64,000 nt of DNA from Planococcus sp. MB-3u-03 (GTDB lineage Bacteria > Bacillota > Bacilli > Bacillales_A > Planococcaceae), in assembly GCF_002833405.1 (NCBI RefSeq), contig NZ_CP025135.1, positions 2,151,501-2,215,500 on the forward strand, written 5' to 3'. The notes beneath the pieces are model-generated. The model ran no database searches, was not told the DNA's origin, and was given only the letters and a program-made list of their open reading frames with translations. This document shows, in pieces, positions 1-8,088 of this stretch. The stretch's first letter is position 1; every line of letters starts with the position of its first letter. The position numbers and the translations under genes were made by a program.

Positions 1-488
1 ATCATCGAGAGCAGCGTGACGGAGATGAGCACGAGCCGCAACGTCGCGAGGTTTGCCGTCACTTCCCTGAGCGACTGGGCAACGATCAATTCCACTACTT
101 CACCGCCTGGCCAGATGACCGGTGCCGTTACGTATGCAAATTGCTCGCCTTCAACGGCCATTCTTCCCGAAGCGCCTTTGACATCATTTGGAAACTCTAC
201 ATTGACAGATGGATCCTGGATAATTGTATTCAGCAAGCCGCTGCTTCCATTTTTCTCTTTAATCAAGCCATCGACCGGCACGTAGGCGCGCAAAATATTA
301 TCCGGCAATTCTTCATTATTATTGGCATTGAACTTCGCGACCATCACTTCCACTTCAGCTTCTAGCCGTTCGACTTCCGTTTCGTACGCCAGGCTGCTGA
401 AGGAATAGTAAATGACGACTGCTAAAATCAGCAGCACGAAGAACATCAACAAAGTCGAGGACAAATGAATTTTATGCTTGAGCTTCAT
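1..488 (-). CDS. Two-component sensor histidine kinase, N-terminal part (runs off window)
   Basis: Reading leftward from the ATG at 488, about 162 residues are visible before the edge. They begin MKLKHKIHLSSTLLM, and a hydrophobic segment at about residues 9-31 is the first membrane helix. An extracytoplasmic sensor stretch of about 110 residues follows, then the start of a second helix (LVLISVTLLSMI) at the edge. The HAMP and kinase domains are outside the window. The start overlaps the end of the response regulator gene by 17 bp, which is the usual regulator-kinase operon arrangement, so the two should form a cognate pair. The ligand cannot be inferred. The family call rests on topology and position. 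Confidence 0.8.
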   Translation of the reverse strand, partial: MKLKHKIHLSSTLLMFFVLLILAVVIYYSFSSLAYETEVERLEAEVEVMVAKFNANNNEELPDNILRAYVPVDGLIKEKNGSSGLLNTIIQDPSVNVEFPNDVKGASGRMAVEGEQFAYVTAPVIWPGGEVVELIVAQSLREVTANLATLRLVLISVTLLSM

Positions 489-1167
489 GCGGCTGCTCCT
501 TTAAGACATACCCGACGCCACGCACGGTCTGCAGGTAAGTGGCATCTTCGCCGAAATCGATCTTTTTGCGCAAATAACGGATATAGACATCGATGACATT
601 CGTATCGCCGTAATAATCATAGCCCCACACCGCATTCAGCAATTGTTCACGGCCGAGCACTTGCTTCGGATGGCGCATCAGATACAATAGCAAATCGAAT
701 TCACGAGGCGTCAATTCGATCTGCCGCCCCGCTCTTACGACTTCCCGTGTGCTTTCATTAAGCGTGAGCTCTTCAAAACGGTGCAAATTTTCATCAGCTG
801 GATTTTTCACCCTTAAGTTGGCGCGGATTCTGGCAAGCAGCTCCTCGATTTCAAACGGTTTCGTTACATAGTCATTGGCACCCAGGTCAAGCCCCGCCAC
901 TTTATCTTTGACATCGTTTTTAGCGGTCAGCAAAATGACCGGCAACTTAGCATCAGATGCACGGATCCGTTTCAGGACATCGAGGCCGTGGATTTCCGGC
1001 AGCATTAAATCGAGCAGCACCAAATCCCATTCCTGTTCCCTGAAATGGATCAGGGCTTCGGAACCGGTCAAAGCGACCCCCGTATCATAGCCTTCGAATT
1101 TCAGTTCCAGTTCCAAGACGCGGGCGATGCTTTTTTCATCTTCCACAATCAATATGCGCTGCGTCAT
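472..1167 (-). CDS. OmpR/PhoB-family DNA-binding response regulator
   Basis: A 231-residue protein with an N-terminal receiver domain (about residues 4-115). It has the acidic pair E9-D10, the phospho-acceptor D53 in LVLLDLMLPE, the conserved Thr in LLTAKND and the Lys in TKPFE. A winged-helix effector domain follows (about 130-225), with the signatures LTPREFDLLLYL and RGVGYVLKE. It is translationally coupled to the kinase gene that overlaps its 3' end. A terminator separates it from the upstream aldehyde dehydrogenase gene, so it probably has its own promoter. It resembles YkoG/CssR-type regulators of bacilli, but I cannot assign a specific orthologue or stimulus. Confidence 0.93.
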   Translation of the reverse strand: MTQRILIVEDEKSIARVLELELKFEGYDTGVALTGSEALIHFREQEWDLVLLDLMLPEIHGLDVLKRIRASDAKLPVILLTAKNDVKDKVAGLDLGANDYVTKPFEIEELLARIRANLRVKNPADENLHRFEELTLNESTREVVRAGRQIELTPREFDLLLYLMRHPKQVLGREQLLNAVWGYDYYGDTNVIDVYIRYLRKKIDFGEDATYLQTVRGVGYVLKEQPHEAQA

Positions 1168-1202
1168 CTGCGCACCCCCTTTTTCTTAATCATAGCAGGT
1201 TC

Positions 1203-1233
1203 AAAAAGAAAAAAGCGACCTAAAGGCCGCTTT
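1203..1233 (-). terminator. Rho-independent terminator after the aldehyde dehydrogenase gene
   Basis: On the minus strand, immediately after the TAG stop, AAGCGGCC and GGTCGCTT pair (with one G-U) around a TTTA loop and are followed by a T-rich run. It ends the oxidoreductase/aldehyde dehydrogenase unit before the response regulator gene. Confidence 0.8.
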
Positions 1234-2622
1234 CTACTTCAATACTGTCCGGATCCATTTCGCCCGGTTTTTATAAGGGGGATACGTCAGATTGGTCGAT
1301 AGTTTCGTTGACTTCTTGACGATCGATTTGGCATGTGTAAAAGTTTCAAAGCTTGCTTTGCCATGATAGGAATTCATTCCGGACGGGCCCACTCCACCGA
1401 ATGGCAAGTAATGGCTGCCGACATGCGAGACGGTATCGTTGATGCAGCCGCCGCCGAATGGCAATTGGTCCAGGAAGAATCGGACAGCCCGGTCGTTCTC
1501 TGAGAACAAATAAGCAGCAAGCGGCTTCGGCAAGCGCCGGATGTCCCGCAACAATTGCGGCAAATCGTTGTAAGTGATGATCGGCAAGACCGGCCCGAAC
1601 AATTCATCTTCCATCGATGGGCTGTCCCAGTGTATGCCATCGAGCAAGGTAGGCTCGATATAGCGGTCGGCGCGGTCAAAGTCGCCGCCGTAAACAATAT
1701 GGCTTCGTTCCTTATTCAGGATTTCCGTCAGCCGGTCGTGATGTTTTTCATTGACGATGCGGCCATAATCGGGACTGTCTTGTGCATTGTCGCCGTAAAA
1801 TTTGCGGATTGTCTGGATAAAGATTTTCATGAAGTCTTCTTTCACGGACTCATGGATACAAAGATAATCCGGCGCTACGCAAGTTTGTCCAGTATTCATG
1901 AATTTCCCCCAGGCAATACGTTTTGCCGCAAGCTCCAGGTTAGCGGTCTGGTCGACGATTGCCGGGCTTTTGCCGCCGAGCTCCAAGGTAATCGGGGTAA
2001 GCCGCTCGGATGCGGCTTTCATGACCACTTTCCCGACCGGCACGCTGCCGGTGAAAAAAATATAATCAAATGATGCATGGATCAATGCGGTTACTTCCTC
2101 GCGCTCCCCTTCGACCACTTTCACGTAATGGGGTTGAAAGCTATCCTCTAAGACCTTTCGGATCATACGTGCCACGTTCGGCGTTGCCTCAGAAGGCTTG
2201 ACAACAGCACAATTGCCTGATGCCAAGGCGCCGATAAGCGGTTCCATCGCTAACTGGAACGGATAATTAAATGGGCCGATGACTAGTACCGATCCATAGG
2301 GTTCACGGATGATGAAGCTTTTTGCTGGCTGCAGGTGGATCGGCGTTTTAACTTGTTCAGGCTTCATCCAATCTTCAAGATGCTTCGTCATATGGCCGAT
2401 GCTATCGAGCACGAAGCCCACTTCCGTGGCATATCCTTCAAACTCGCTTTTTCCAAGGTCCAATTGCAAAGCCTCGATAATATCGTCTTCATGCGCTTGG
2501 ATTGCTGCCTTTAGACGTTGCAGCTGCGCAATGCGGAAATCCGCCGATTTGGTCACGCCTGTAAAATAATAGCCACGCTGGTCGGCTATCATATCTTCTA
2601 CCTCATTGGCTGTAAAATTCAC
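1234..2622 (-). CDS. Aldehyde dehydrogenase (NAD(P)+-dependent, YwdH/class-3-like)
   Basis: About 462 residues, matching the short class-3-like aldehyde dehydrogenases (YwdH of B. subtilis). It oxidises aldehydes to carboxylates in the cytoplasm; the substrate is not evident. Visible motifs are the glutamate region LELGGKSP, the catalytic cysteine region TGQTCVAPDY and the C-terminal PFGGVGPSGMNSYHG. I chose the GTG at 2622 because AGGAGG sits about 9 nt upstream. The ATG at 2646 would add eight residues and has no good ribosome site. It follows the Gfo/Idh gene by 20 bp and is probably cotranscribed with it; a terminator follows directly. Confidence 0.92.
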   Translation of the reverse strand: MNFTANEVEDMIADQRGYYFTGVTKSADFRIAQLQRLKAAIQAHEDDIIEALQLDLGKSEFEGYATEVGFVLDSIGHMTKHLEDWMKPEQVKTPIHLQPAKSFIIREPYGSVLVIGPFNYPFQLAMEPLIGALASGNCAVVKPSEATPNVARMIRKVLEDSFQPHYVKVVEGEREEVTALIHASFDYIFFTGSVPVGKVVMKAASERLTPITLELGGKSPAIVDQTANLELAAKRIAWGKFMNTGQTCVAPDYLCIHESVKEDFMKIFIQTIRKFYGDNAQDSPDYGRIVNEKHHDRLTEILNKERSHIVYGGDFDRADRYIEPTLLDGIHWDSPSMEDELFGPVLPIITYNDLPQLLRDIRRLPKPLAAYLFSENDRAVRFFLDQLPFGGGCINDTVSHVGSHYLPFGGVGPSGMNSYHGKASFETFTHAKSIVKKSTKLSTNLTYPPYKNRAKWIRTVLK

Positions 2623-2642
2623 TATTAAAAACCTCCTGTGGG

Positions 2643-3590
2643 TCATTGCAATAATTGGTCGATATAACGTTGTACGATTAAGCCTTCGTCAAAGCCGACG
2701 AGGAAAGTCGATTGTTCTTTCATTTCATCAAAGAGTGAAGGCACAGTATTTTCGGTTTGTACCTCTACACGTGTTTTCCCTCGTTCTTCCCGGTACAAAC
2801 GCGACCAGTTTTCAAGCGTCAACACCCCTTCGTCGCCATACACTTTAAACTGCAGCAACTCGTTCTGGCCTGCCCCGCTCATGCCGGACAGCAGAAACGG
2901 CGAACCTTGCTGCGTCTTGCCGTGGGCGATGATTCCGGTTTCGCATTTTTCAGCGTCTTCCGGAAAATCAACTTGATGCGCCGAAATCTCCAATGCCCCG
3001 AACAAGCGGTGCATTAACTGCAAATAATGCGGAAAAACTTCCCGCACAAATCCTCCCTGGTCTCTCGTGGCAATCCATGGGTTTTGCTGCCACGCCCGCG
3101 GCCACTCTGGAAACACCGTTTGCAATTCGATGCGGCGGACTTTTCCGATATCTCCGCTTTTGATGCGCACTGCCATATCGCGGACGATCGGTGAATACAT
3201 CAGCGGAAAATGCATGGCGGTGTGGATCCGATTGTTTGTCGCAGACTCCGCCATCGCTTGTGCGGCCTTTGCATCGTGTGCAAGCGGCTTTTCGCATAAC
3301 ACATGCAAGCCTCTTCTTGCCGCCGTTTCTGCAAGCTCTGCATGGCTGTTTGGCGGTGTGCCGATGTAGACCCAATCGATGGTAGTTTGGAACAAATCAT
3401 CCAAGGAATCGGTGACGGCTACGCCATATTGCTCTTTAATGTATTTCAGCCGATCCCTATCCGTATCATAAACCGCTTTAACCTGTGCGGCATCGTCTTG
3501 CTGAATTTGCTTAATGATGCGCTCCCCGACAATGCCAGCGCCAATAATCCCAATCGCTATCAAAGCCATCGCCCCTTTTTTTCGTTTCAT
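2643..3590 (-). CDS. Gfo/Idh/MocA-family oxidoreductase
   Basis: A 315-residue protein with an N-terminal Rossmann fold (GIIGAGIVGERII, about residues 14-26) and the family EKP motif in HVLCEKPLAHDA, where the Lys is catalytic in characterised members. The C-terminal half is the substrate-binding beta-sheet domain. These enzymes oxidise or reduce sugar, inositol or related alcohols with NAD(P)(H); the substrate here is unknown. It is first in a two-gene unit with the aldehyde dehydrogenase, which suggests consecutive oxidation steps (inference). The start could instead be the internal ATG giving MALIAIGII, because neither start has an ideal ribosome site. Confidence 0.88.
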   Translation of the reverse strand: MKRKKGAMALIAIGIIGAGIVGERIIKQIQQDDAAQVKAVYDTDRDRLKYIKEQYGVAVTDSLDDLFQTTIDWVYIGTPPNSHAELAETAARRGLHVLCEKPLAHDAKAAQAMAESATNNRIHTAMHFPLMYSPIVRDMAVRIKSGDIGKVRRIELQTVFPEWPRAWQQNPWIATRDQGGFVREVFPHYLQLMHRLFGALEISAHQVDFPEDAEKCETGIIAHGKTQQGSPFLLSGMSGAGQNELLQFKVYGDEGVLTLENWSRLYREERGKTRVEVQTENTVPSLFDEMKEQSTFLVGFDEGLIVQRYIDQLLQ

Positions 3591-3662
3591 TGTTTATAAG
3601 TGTAACCTTGCGGGGTATAGAATAGTCAAACAATTACATTCGGCAGAATAGGAGGAAGCATC

Positions 3663-3800
3663 ATGAACGAGCAGAAAAACTGGTGGGAGCCGATCTTTAC
3701 AGGCACATTGGAAATGGGCGTCGACAAAGAAAAGCTGGAAACAATCAACGAAGACAGCCTATTGTATTTCGGTGAAACCACGACCACATTAGAGCAATGA
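3663..3800 (+). CDS. Small acidic protein, 45 residues, unknown function
   Basis: An ATG preceded by AGGAGGAAGCATC opens a 45-codon frame starting MNEQKNWWEPIFTGTLEMG and ending in TTTTLEQ. The predicted product is acidic, has a tandem Trp pair and no membrane segment. It lies alone between divergent and same-strand genes and is followed 30 bp later by a strong terminator, so it looks like a complete single-gene transcription unit. I do not recognise the family. The strong ribosome site plus the dedicated terminator are the evidence that it is real. Confidence 0.6.
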   Translation: MNEQKNWWEPIFTGTLEMGVDKEKLETINEDSLLYFGETTTTLEQ

Positions 3801-3830
3801 AAATGTTCGGCCAGTTTGCAAGTACATAGC

Positions 3831-3870
3831 AGCGCTTGATCCGGAAAGATGCGGAGCAAGCGCTTTTTTT
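3831..3870 (+). terminator. Rho-independent terminator after the 45-residue ORF
   Basis: AGCGCTTG pairs perfectly with CAAGCGCT across a 17-nt loop and is followed by a run of seven T on the plus strand. Confidence 0.85.
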
Positions 3871-3889
3871 ATGGAATCCTGTCCGCTCG

Positions 3890-3918
3890 TTGTCGCCTGC
3901 ACTTGTTTTCGCTATAAT
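3890..3918 (+). promoter_or_regulatory. Sigma-A-type promoter of the thermonuclease gene
   Basis: TTGTCG at 3890-3895, a 17-nt spacer and a perfect TATAAT at 3913-3918, about 25 nt upstream of the nuclease ATG. Confidence 0.65.
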
Positions 3919-3942
3919 TCGAGATAGAAAGCAGGGATTGCC

Positions 3943-4662
3943 ATGAAACCATTCTTCTTATTATTGATCAGCCTACTGTTGTTGTCGGGGTGCACTTGGC
4001 CTGACACCACTGAGACAGGCGGCACTGCCGGCAGGACCGCTGTTGAAGTCACCGAGGTCATCGACGGAGACACCGTAAAAATCATTTACGACGGCAAAGA
4101 AACCACCGCCCGTTATTTATTGGTCGATACACCGGAAACAAATCACCCGAGGTTCGGCGAGCAGCCACTCGGCCCAGAAGCAACCGAGCGCAATCGGGAA
4201 CTGATCGAACAAGCACAGCAAGTCGAGATTGAATTCGATGCCGGCGACCGTTTCGATGACTACGACCGCCTGCTCGCGTATTTTTACGCTGATGGGGAAA
4301 GCGTACAGGAACAATTGCTTGAAGAAGGTTTCGCCCGCGTCGCTTATATCTTCCCGCCGAATACACGCTATGTCGATGAATTCCGCGACGCCGAGTCTGA
4401 AGCGAAAGATGCTGAAATCGGTATATGGGAATACGAAAATTATTCGACGGACCGCGGATTCAATGCTGAGGCATTCGGGCAAACTGAAGCAGGCAATACC
4501 GATACCGCTGATGACTGCCGCATCAAAGGCAATATCAACCGAAGCGGCAATAAAATTTATCACATGCCCGGTTCTCCTTCCTATGAAGAGACCAATCCTG
4601 AACAATGGTTCTGCACCGAACAACAAGCCAGAAATGCTGGTTTCCGCAGTTCCGGGCAGTAA
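3943..4662 (+). CDS. Thermonuclease (SNase-family) lipoprotein with extra C-terminal module
   Basis: A 239-residue protein with a lipoprotein signal peptide (lipobox LLSGC), so it is probably anchored outside the membrane. The staphylococcal-nuclease domain spans about residues 33-165, with EVIDGDTVKI, the Arg/Glu pair in ARYLLVDTPET and the second Arg region DYDRLLAYFY. These correspond to the catalytic Arg-Glu-Arg set and Ca2+-binding Asp of the family, so it should hydrolyse extracellular DNA or RNA. After a linker, the last 50 or so residues form a separate Cys-containing module (CRIKGNINRSGNKIYHMPG, then WFCTEQQARNAGFR), of a type I recall on other secreted nucleases. The downstream hypothetical gene follows after 17 bp. 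Confidence 0.92.
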   Translation: MKPFFLLLISLLLLSGCTWPDTTETGGTAGRTAVEVTEVIDGDTVKIIYDGKETTARYLLVDTPETNHPRFGEQPLGPEATERNRELIEQAQQVEIEFDAGDRFDDYDRLLAYFYADGESVQEQLLEEGFARVAYIFPPNTRYVDEFRDAESEAKDAEIGIWEYENYSTDRGFNAEAFGQTEAGNTDTADDCRIKGNINRSGNKIYHMPGSPSYEETNPEQWFCTEQQARNAGFRSSGQ

Positions 4663-4679
4663 AACAGAGGAGGAATACG

Positions 4680-5186
4680 ATGCAATTGCTTGTTTTACGC
4701 CTTGATTATCGCAGCTCCAAAATGATCGAAAACCTTCAAAGACAGCTGCGCCAGCCGAATTCCAAACTGGCGTTGCAATTGCCACACATCCCTTTGCTGG
4801 CATATGAAAATACGCCCCCGCTTCAATTGAAGGCAGCACTAGAACCGATTGCCCAAAGCACTGCTGCTCTTTCTTTACAGGCAAGCGATATCGGATTTTC
4901 CAAAGAGGGCGAGCGATTCTACCTGCAAGTCCATCCAACTGAAGCACTCGCTGAATTCTACAGTTTGCTGCAAATAGCAGGACAGGGATTTTCCACGGGT
5001 GTAGATGTGCAGTGGCAGCCGCAGATTCCGCTCATCGGCAATATTCCCGCTCCATTTTGGGGCCCTTTGTTTGCAAGACTGGCGCTGGAGTTCAATTCGC
5101 TCAGCGGAACGGGCGCTGCGTTGGAATACTGGTCTGTGATTGGCAATCGCACGACAATTGAATGGAGCTTGTTCTTGGAAAGCTGA
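4680..5186 (+). CDS. Hypothetical protein, 168 residues
   Basis: The ATG at 4680 follows AGGAGGAATACG, a near-ideal ribosome site located just after the nuclease stop, so it is probably cotranscribed with the nuclease. The product begins MQLLVLRLDYRSSKMIENL. It has no signal peptide or membrane helix, and a Trp/Pro-rich C-terminal half containing IPAPFWGPLFARLALEFNS. I looked for paired His-x-Thr/Ser motifs of a 2H phosphoesterase and found only one weak His (LPHIPLL), so I do not assign it. No clear terminator is visible before the tRNA promoter 48 bp downstream. Confidence 0.7.
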   Translation: MQLLVLRLDYRSSKMIENLQRQLRQPNSKLALQLPHIPLLAYENTPPLQLKAALEPIAQSTAALSLQASDIGFSKEGERFYLQVHPTEALAEFYSLLQIAGQGFSTGVDVQWQPQIPLIGNIPAPFWGPLFARLALEFNSLSGTGAALEYWSVIGNRTTIEWSLFLES

Positions 5187-5233
5187 GAAATAATGCCGGT
5201 TTTAAAAAGCTGAAAGTTTTTTCACAAAAGCTA

Positions 5234-5262
5234 TTGTCTTTTTTCAAACTGGCATATATAAT
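5234..5262 (+). promoter_or_regulatory. Promoter of the tRNA-Val gene
   Basis: TTGTCT at 5234-5239, a 17-nt spacer and a perfect TATAAT at 5257-5262. The mature tRNA starts 21 nt after the -10 box. Confidence 0.75.
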
Positions 5263-5283
5263 AATAAATGTCCTTGAGATTGC

Positions 5284-5356
5284 GATTCCTTAGCTCAGCT
5301 GGGAGAGCGCTACCTTGACAGGGTAGAGGTCGCTGGTTCGAGCCCAGTAGGAATCA
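5284..5356 (+). tRNA. tRNA-Val (anticodon GAC)
   Basis: A complete cloverleaf of 73 nt. The acceptor stem GATTCCT/AGGAATC carries discriminator A. The D-arm is GCTC/GAGC, the anticodon arm CTACC-TTGACAG-GGTAG has anticodon GAC, and the T-arm loop is TTCGAGC. The 3' CCA is not encoded. It is a single-gene transcription unit with its own promoter and terminator, not part of a tRNA cluster. Confidence 0.97.
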
Positions 5357-5381
5357 TCATACGCATGCTGCGCGCTGCACA

Positions 5382-5416
5382 AAACACTAACCGGTTTTCC
5401 GGTTGGTGTTTTTTTA
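5382..5416 (+). terminator. Terminator of the tRNA-Val transcript
   Basis: AACACTAACCGG and CCGGTTGGTGTT pair (two G-U/mismatch positions) around TTTT and are followed by seven T on the plus strand. Confidence 0.85.
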
Positions 5417-5423
5417 TGGCCGC

Positions 5424-5464
5424 AAAAAAAAAGATGGAAGCCCGCGGGCTTCCATCTTTTTTTA
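5424..5464 (-). terminator. Terminator of the TRAP transporter operon
   Basis: A perfect palindrome, AGATGGAAGCCCG/CGGGCTTCCATCT, flanked by A and T runs on both sides. It directly follows the permease TAA on the minus strand. It is symmetric and could also back up the tRNA terminator. Confidence 0.85.
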
Positions 5465-7498
5465 TTATGCCGTTTGAGGCTTGGTGTTTTCTTTGTCTCT
5501 CGACATCCATTGTAGTGCAAGAAGTACGATAAATACAGCAGCGCCAATTAGATCACTAAAGCCTTCCGGGTAAATCAGTGCTAATCCTGTAGCTACAGCA
5601 ACGATTCTTTCCCACCATCTGAGCTTGCGATACCAATAGCCTATCGCACCTGCACCGATGGCAATCATTCCTGTAATAGCAGTGATTAACACCCAAATGA
5701 CTTGTGTCCAGGTAGTGTCAATCATCAATAATTCTGGAGACAGAACAAACATATACGGGATAATAAAGGCTGCAATTGCTAGCTTGGCAGCATTAATACC
5801 GGTTCGTATCGGTTCGCCACCCGAGATGCCAGACGCAGCAAACGCAGCCAGCGCCACAGGAGGCGTGATATCTGCAATGATCCCGAAATAGAAAACGAAT
5901 AGATGGGCAGACAATGCCACGACTACCGGTACGGCTGCTCCAGCCGGTTCATCAATCATCAATAAGGTAATGATTGCAGGGGCAGCAATTGTAGAGGTAA
6001 TTACATAGTTTGCTGTAGTTGGTGATCCCATCCCCAATACGATAGCTGCCAACATGGTAAAGAATAGTGTCAATAGGACGTTACCGCCTGAGGCAGAAAC
6101 CAATCCGTTCGCCAATGACAGACCCAATCCCGTTTTGACAACTACTCCGACTATAATTCCTGCCGCGGCTGTAGCTGCCGCGACTGCGAGAGCCGTTCGA
6201 GCTCCGTCCACTAGTGCATGAATGATATCCATAAAGCCAAGTCTTGTTTCTTTATTGAATGCACTTACGAAAATGGTCAGCAAAATACCATATAACGCTG
6301 CCTGCATGGTCGGTATTCCTGACAATAAGAACAAGATGATGGCAATAATCGGCGTCAGTAAATAAATCTTTTTCAATACTTCTTTCCGATTCGGCAGCTC
6401 GTCTTTAGGCAAGCCTTTTAGCCCAATCCGTTTTGCTTCAAAGTGAGTCATGATCCAAATACCTGTAAAGTACAGCAAAGCTGGAATGGCCGCTGCTTTA
6501 GCAATTTCCCAATAAGTGATTCCTCCGATAAACTCTACCATCAAGAATGCTGCAGCACCCATGATCGGAGGCATGAGCTGCCCGCCTGTAGAAGCAGCTG
6601 CTTCCACGCCGCCTGCAAACTCTTTCTTGTATCCTAGCTTTTTCATCATCGGGATCGTGTAAGACCCTGATGTAACAACGTTTGCGACCGAGCTTCCTGA
6701 AATTGTTCCTTGCAGGGCACTGGAGAAAATCGCCACTTTTGCAGGGCCGCCTGTCAATCCACCCGCTAAGGAAACTGCAAGATCGTTGAAATATTGGCCG
6801 ACCCCGGTTTTGACCAAAAATGCACCGAAGAGCAAGAATGTAAAAATGAATGTAGCAGATACACTCAACGGTGTTCCTAAAATGCCATCAGTGGTAAAGA
6901 ACATCAATTGAATCATTGAATCTAAATCTTGACCGCGGTGGCGCAAGAATCCTGGAAAGTATGGACCGAAGAAGCCATAAGCCAGAAATAGACCTGCAAT
7001 TACGGTAATTGGCATCCCTACTGCTCGACGCGTTGCTTCTAAGGTAAGCAGGACTGCCAATATCCCGACAATCAAATCGAGCTCTGTTACACGCCCAATA
7101 CGAAAGACCAGATCGTCGTACATAATTGGCCAATATGCCCCCACTCCCACTGCCAATAGCGCTAAAATATAGTCGTACCAGGCTACCTTATGGCGTGCTC
7201 CTTTACGGCGTCGCAAAGGGAATAATAGAAAAATAAGTGATAGCGCGAACCCTAAGTGGACGGAGCGCTGGATGTACGCTGTGTATTGACCAAAAATAGC
7301 CGTATATAATTGAAATAATGAAAAGGCCAAAAGCCCGAAAAACACGACATGTTTGATTATGCCCGACAAATCACGGGTGTTCGACTCCGGATCGTACTTC
7401 TGGAGAATTTCTTTTTGCTTCTCCTCCGAGATATGGCTTTCGTCTTCCGGCGGAAGTTTTTTCTCTTCTCTCTCTTCTGGCGATAGTTTATCACTCAT
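5465..7498 (-). CDS. TRAP transporter permease, fused small (DctQ-like) and large (DctM-like) subunits
   Basis: A 677-residue polytopic membrane protein with an acidic, charged N-terminus (MSDKLSPEEREEKK) and then roughly 16 or more hydrophobic helices. This is the length and topology of the fused 4TM/12TM permeases that pair with TAXI receptors. The large-subunit part contains GVEAAASTGGQLMPPIMGAA and GMGSPTTANYVI, typical of this branch. It imports organic acids (dicarboxylates, glutamate or similar) using an ion gradient; the substrate is unknown. Its start overlaps the DUF1850 stop by 8 bp, and its AAGGAG ribosome site lies inside that gene, so translation is coupled. Confidence 0.93.
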   Translation of the reverse strand: MSDKLSPEEREEKKLPPEDESHISEEKQKEILQKYDPESNTRDLSGIIKHVVFFGLLAFSLFQLYTAIFGQYTAYIQRSVHLGFALSLIFLLFPLRRRKGARHKVAWYDYILALLAVGVGAYWPIMYDDLVFRIGRVTELDLIVGILAVLLTLEATRRAVGMPITVIAGLFLAYGFFGPYFPGFLRHRGQDLDSMIQLMFFTTDGILGTPLSVSATFIFTFLLFGAFLVKTGVGQYFNDLAVSLAGGLTGGPAKVAIFSSALQGTISGSSVANVVTSGSYTIPMMKKLGYKKEFAGGVEAAASTGGQLMPPIMGAAAFLMVEFIGGITYWEIAKAAAIPALLYFTGIWIMTHFEAKRIGLKGLPKDELPNRKEVLKKIYLLTPIIAIILFLLSGIPTMQAALYGILLTIFVSAFNKETRLGFMDIIHALVDGARTALAVAAATAAAGIIVGVVVKTGLGLSLANGLVSASGGNVLLTLFFTMLAAIVLGMGSPTTANYVITSTIAAPAIITLLMIDEPAGAAVPVVVALSAHLFVFYFGIIADITPPVALAAFAASGISGGEPIRTGINAAKLAIAAFIIPYMFVLSPELLMIDTTWTQVIWVLITAITGMIAIGAGAIGYWYRKLRWWERIVAVATGLALIYPEGFSDLIGAAVFIVLLALQWMSRDKENTKPQTA

Positions 7499-8012
7499 AG
7501 ATGTTCACTCCTTCTAATTGCTGATAAATGGATAGGCGCTGGGCACGGAATGTGTAGATCTTGCCTCTTTCCAAACTCTTCTTTAAATCGAGTTCTTTTC
7601 CTGCGATTAGGAAAGCGAGTTCCGCGTCCACGTCCCCGACTAGCAACCGGAATTCGGGCAGCTTCCGCTTCATATCCTCAATAAAGTATTTCCCGTCTTT
7701 TTCGACAAAGCGCTCCCCTTCTCCTGCATTCGACGGCATGCCGATATTGAAATCTTCGTACTCAAGTTCCGTCATCACCAGTTGCCCCTCATCATCAAGG
7801 CGGTAACTTTCGATCACATCCGATAGATGAATCGAATGCGTATAGCGGATCTTGAAGCGGTCTTCTATAACTGGAACGCGCGCTGCAATCTCGTTTGTTT
7901 CCGAATCGATGAAGACGAAGTGTTTCTGATATGGGATGAAGAATAGTGCGGAGCAGATAAGGATGAGGATGGTTAATATAAGAAGGACTTTGAGAATTCT
8001 GTTATTCCGCAA
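7491..8012 (-). CDS. DUF1850 domain protein of the TAXI-TRAP operon
   Basis: A 173-residue protein with a single N-terminal membrane segment (about residues 8-27, LKVLLILTILILICSALFF) and an extracytoplasmic domain containing RYTHSIHLSDVIESYRL. DUF1850 genes are commonly placed between TAXI receptors and fused permeases, as here, but their biochemical role is not established. The start is a TTG preceded by AGGGGGATCATC. It overlaps the permease start at the 3' end and lies 76 bp after the receptor gene. Confidence 0.82.
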   Translation of the reverse strand: MRNNRILKVLLILTILILICSALFFIPYQKHFVFIDSETNEIAARVPVIEDRFKIRYTHSIHLSDVIESYRLDDEGQLVMTELEYEDFNIGMPSNAGEGERFVEKDGKYFIEDMKRKLPEFRLLVGDVDAELAFLIAGKELDLKKSLERGKIYTFRAQRLSIYQQLEGVNIYE

Positions 8013-8046
8013 GATGATCCCCCTAGCGACAAAAAATAAATAACGA

Positions 8047-8068
8047 CGATAAAGCTTGCGCTTTATCG
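8047..8068 (-). promoter_or_regulatory. Intercistronic hairpin between receptor and DUF1850/permease genes
   Basis: A perfect 9-bp inverted repeat, CGATAAAGC/GCTTTATCG, with a 4-nt loop. On the minus strand it is followed by a T-rich stretch after a short CG-containing gap. It probably acts as a leaky terminator or 3'-end stabiliser, giving more receptor than permease (inference). Confidence 0.55.
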
Positions 8069-8088
8069 CCTGTTATTCTGATCAATTC

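Noticed and set aside
5284-5356. tRNA-Val as an integration (att) site
   Set aside because: No duplicated 3' tRNA end and no integrase gene nearby.
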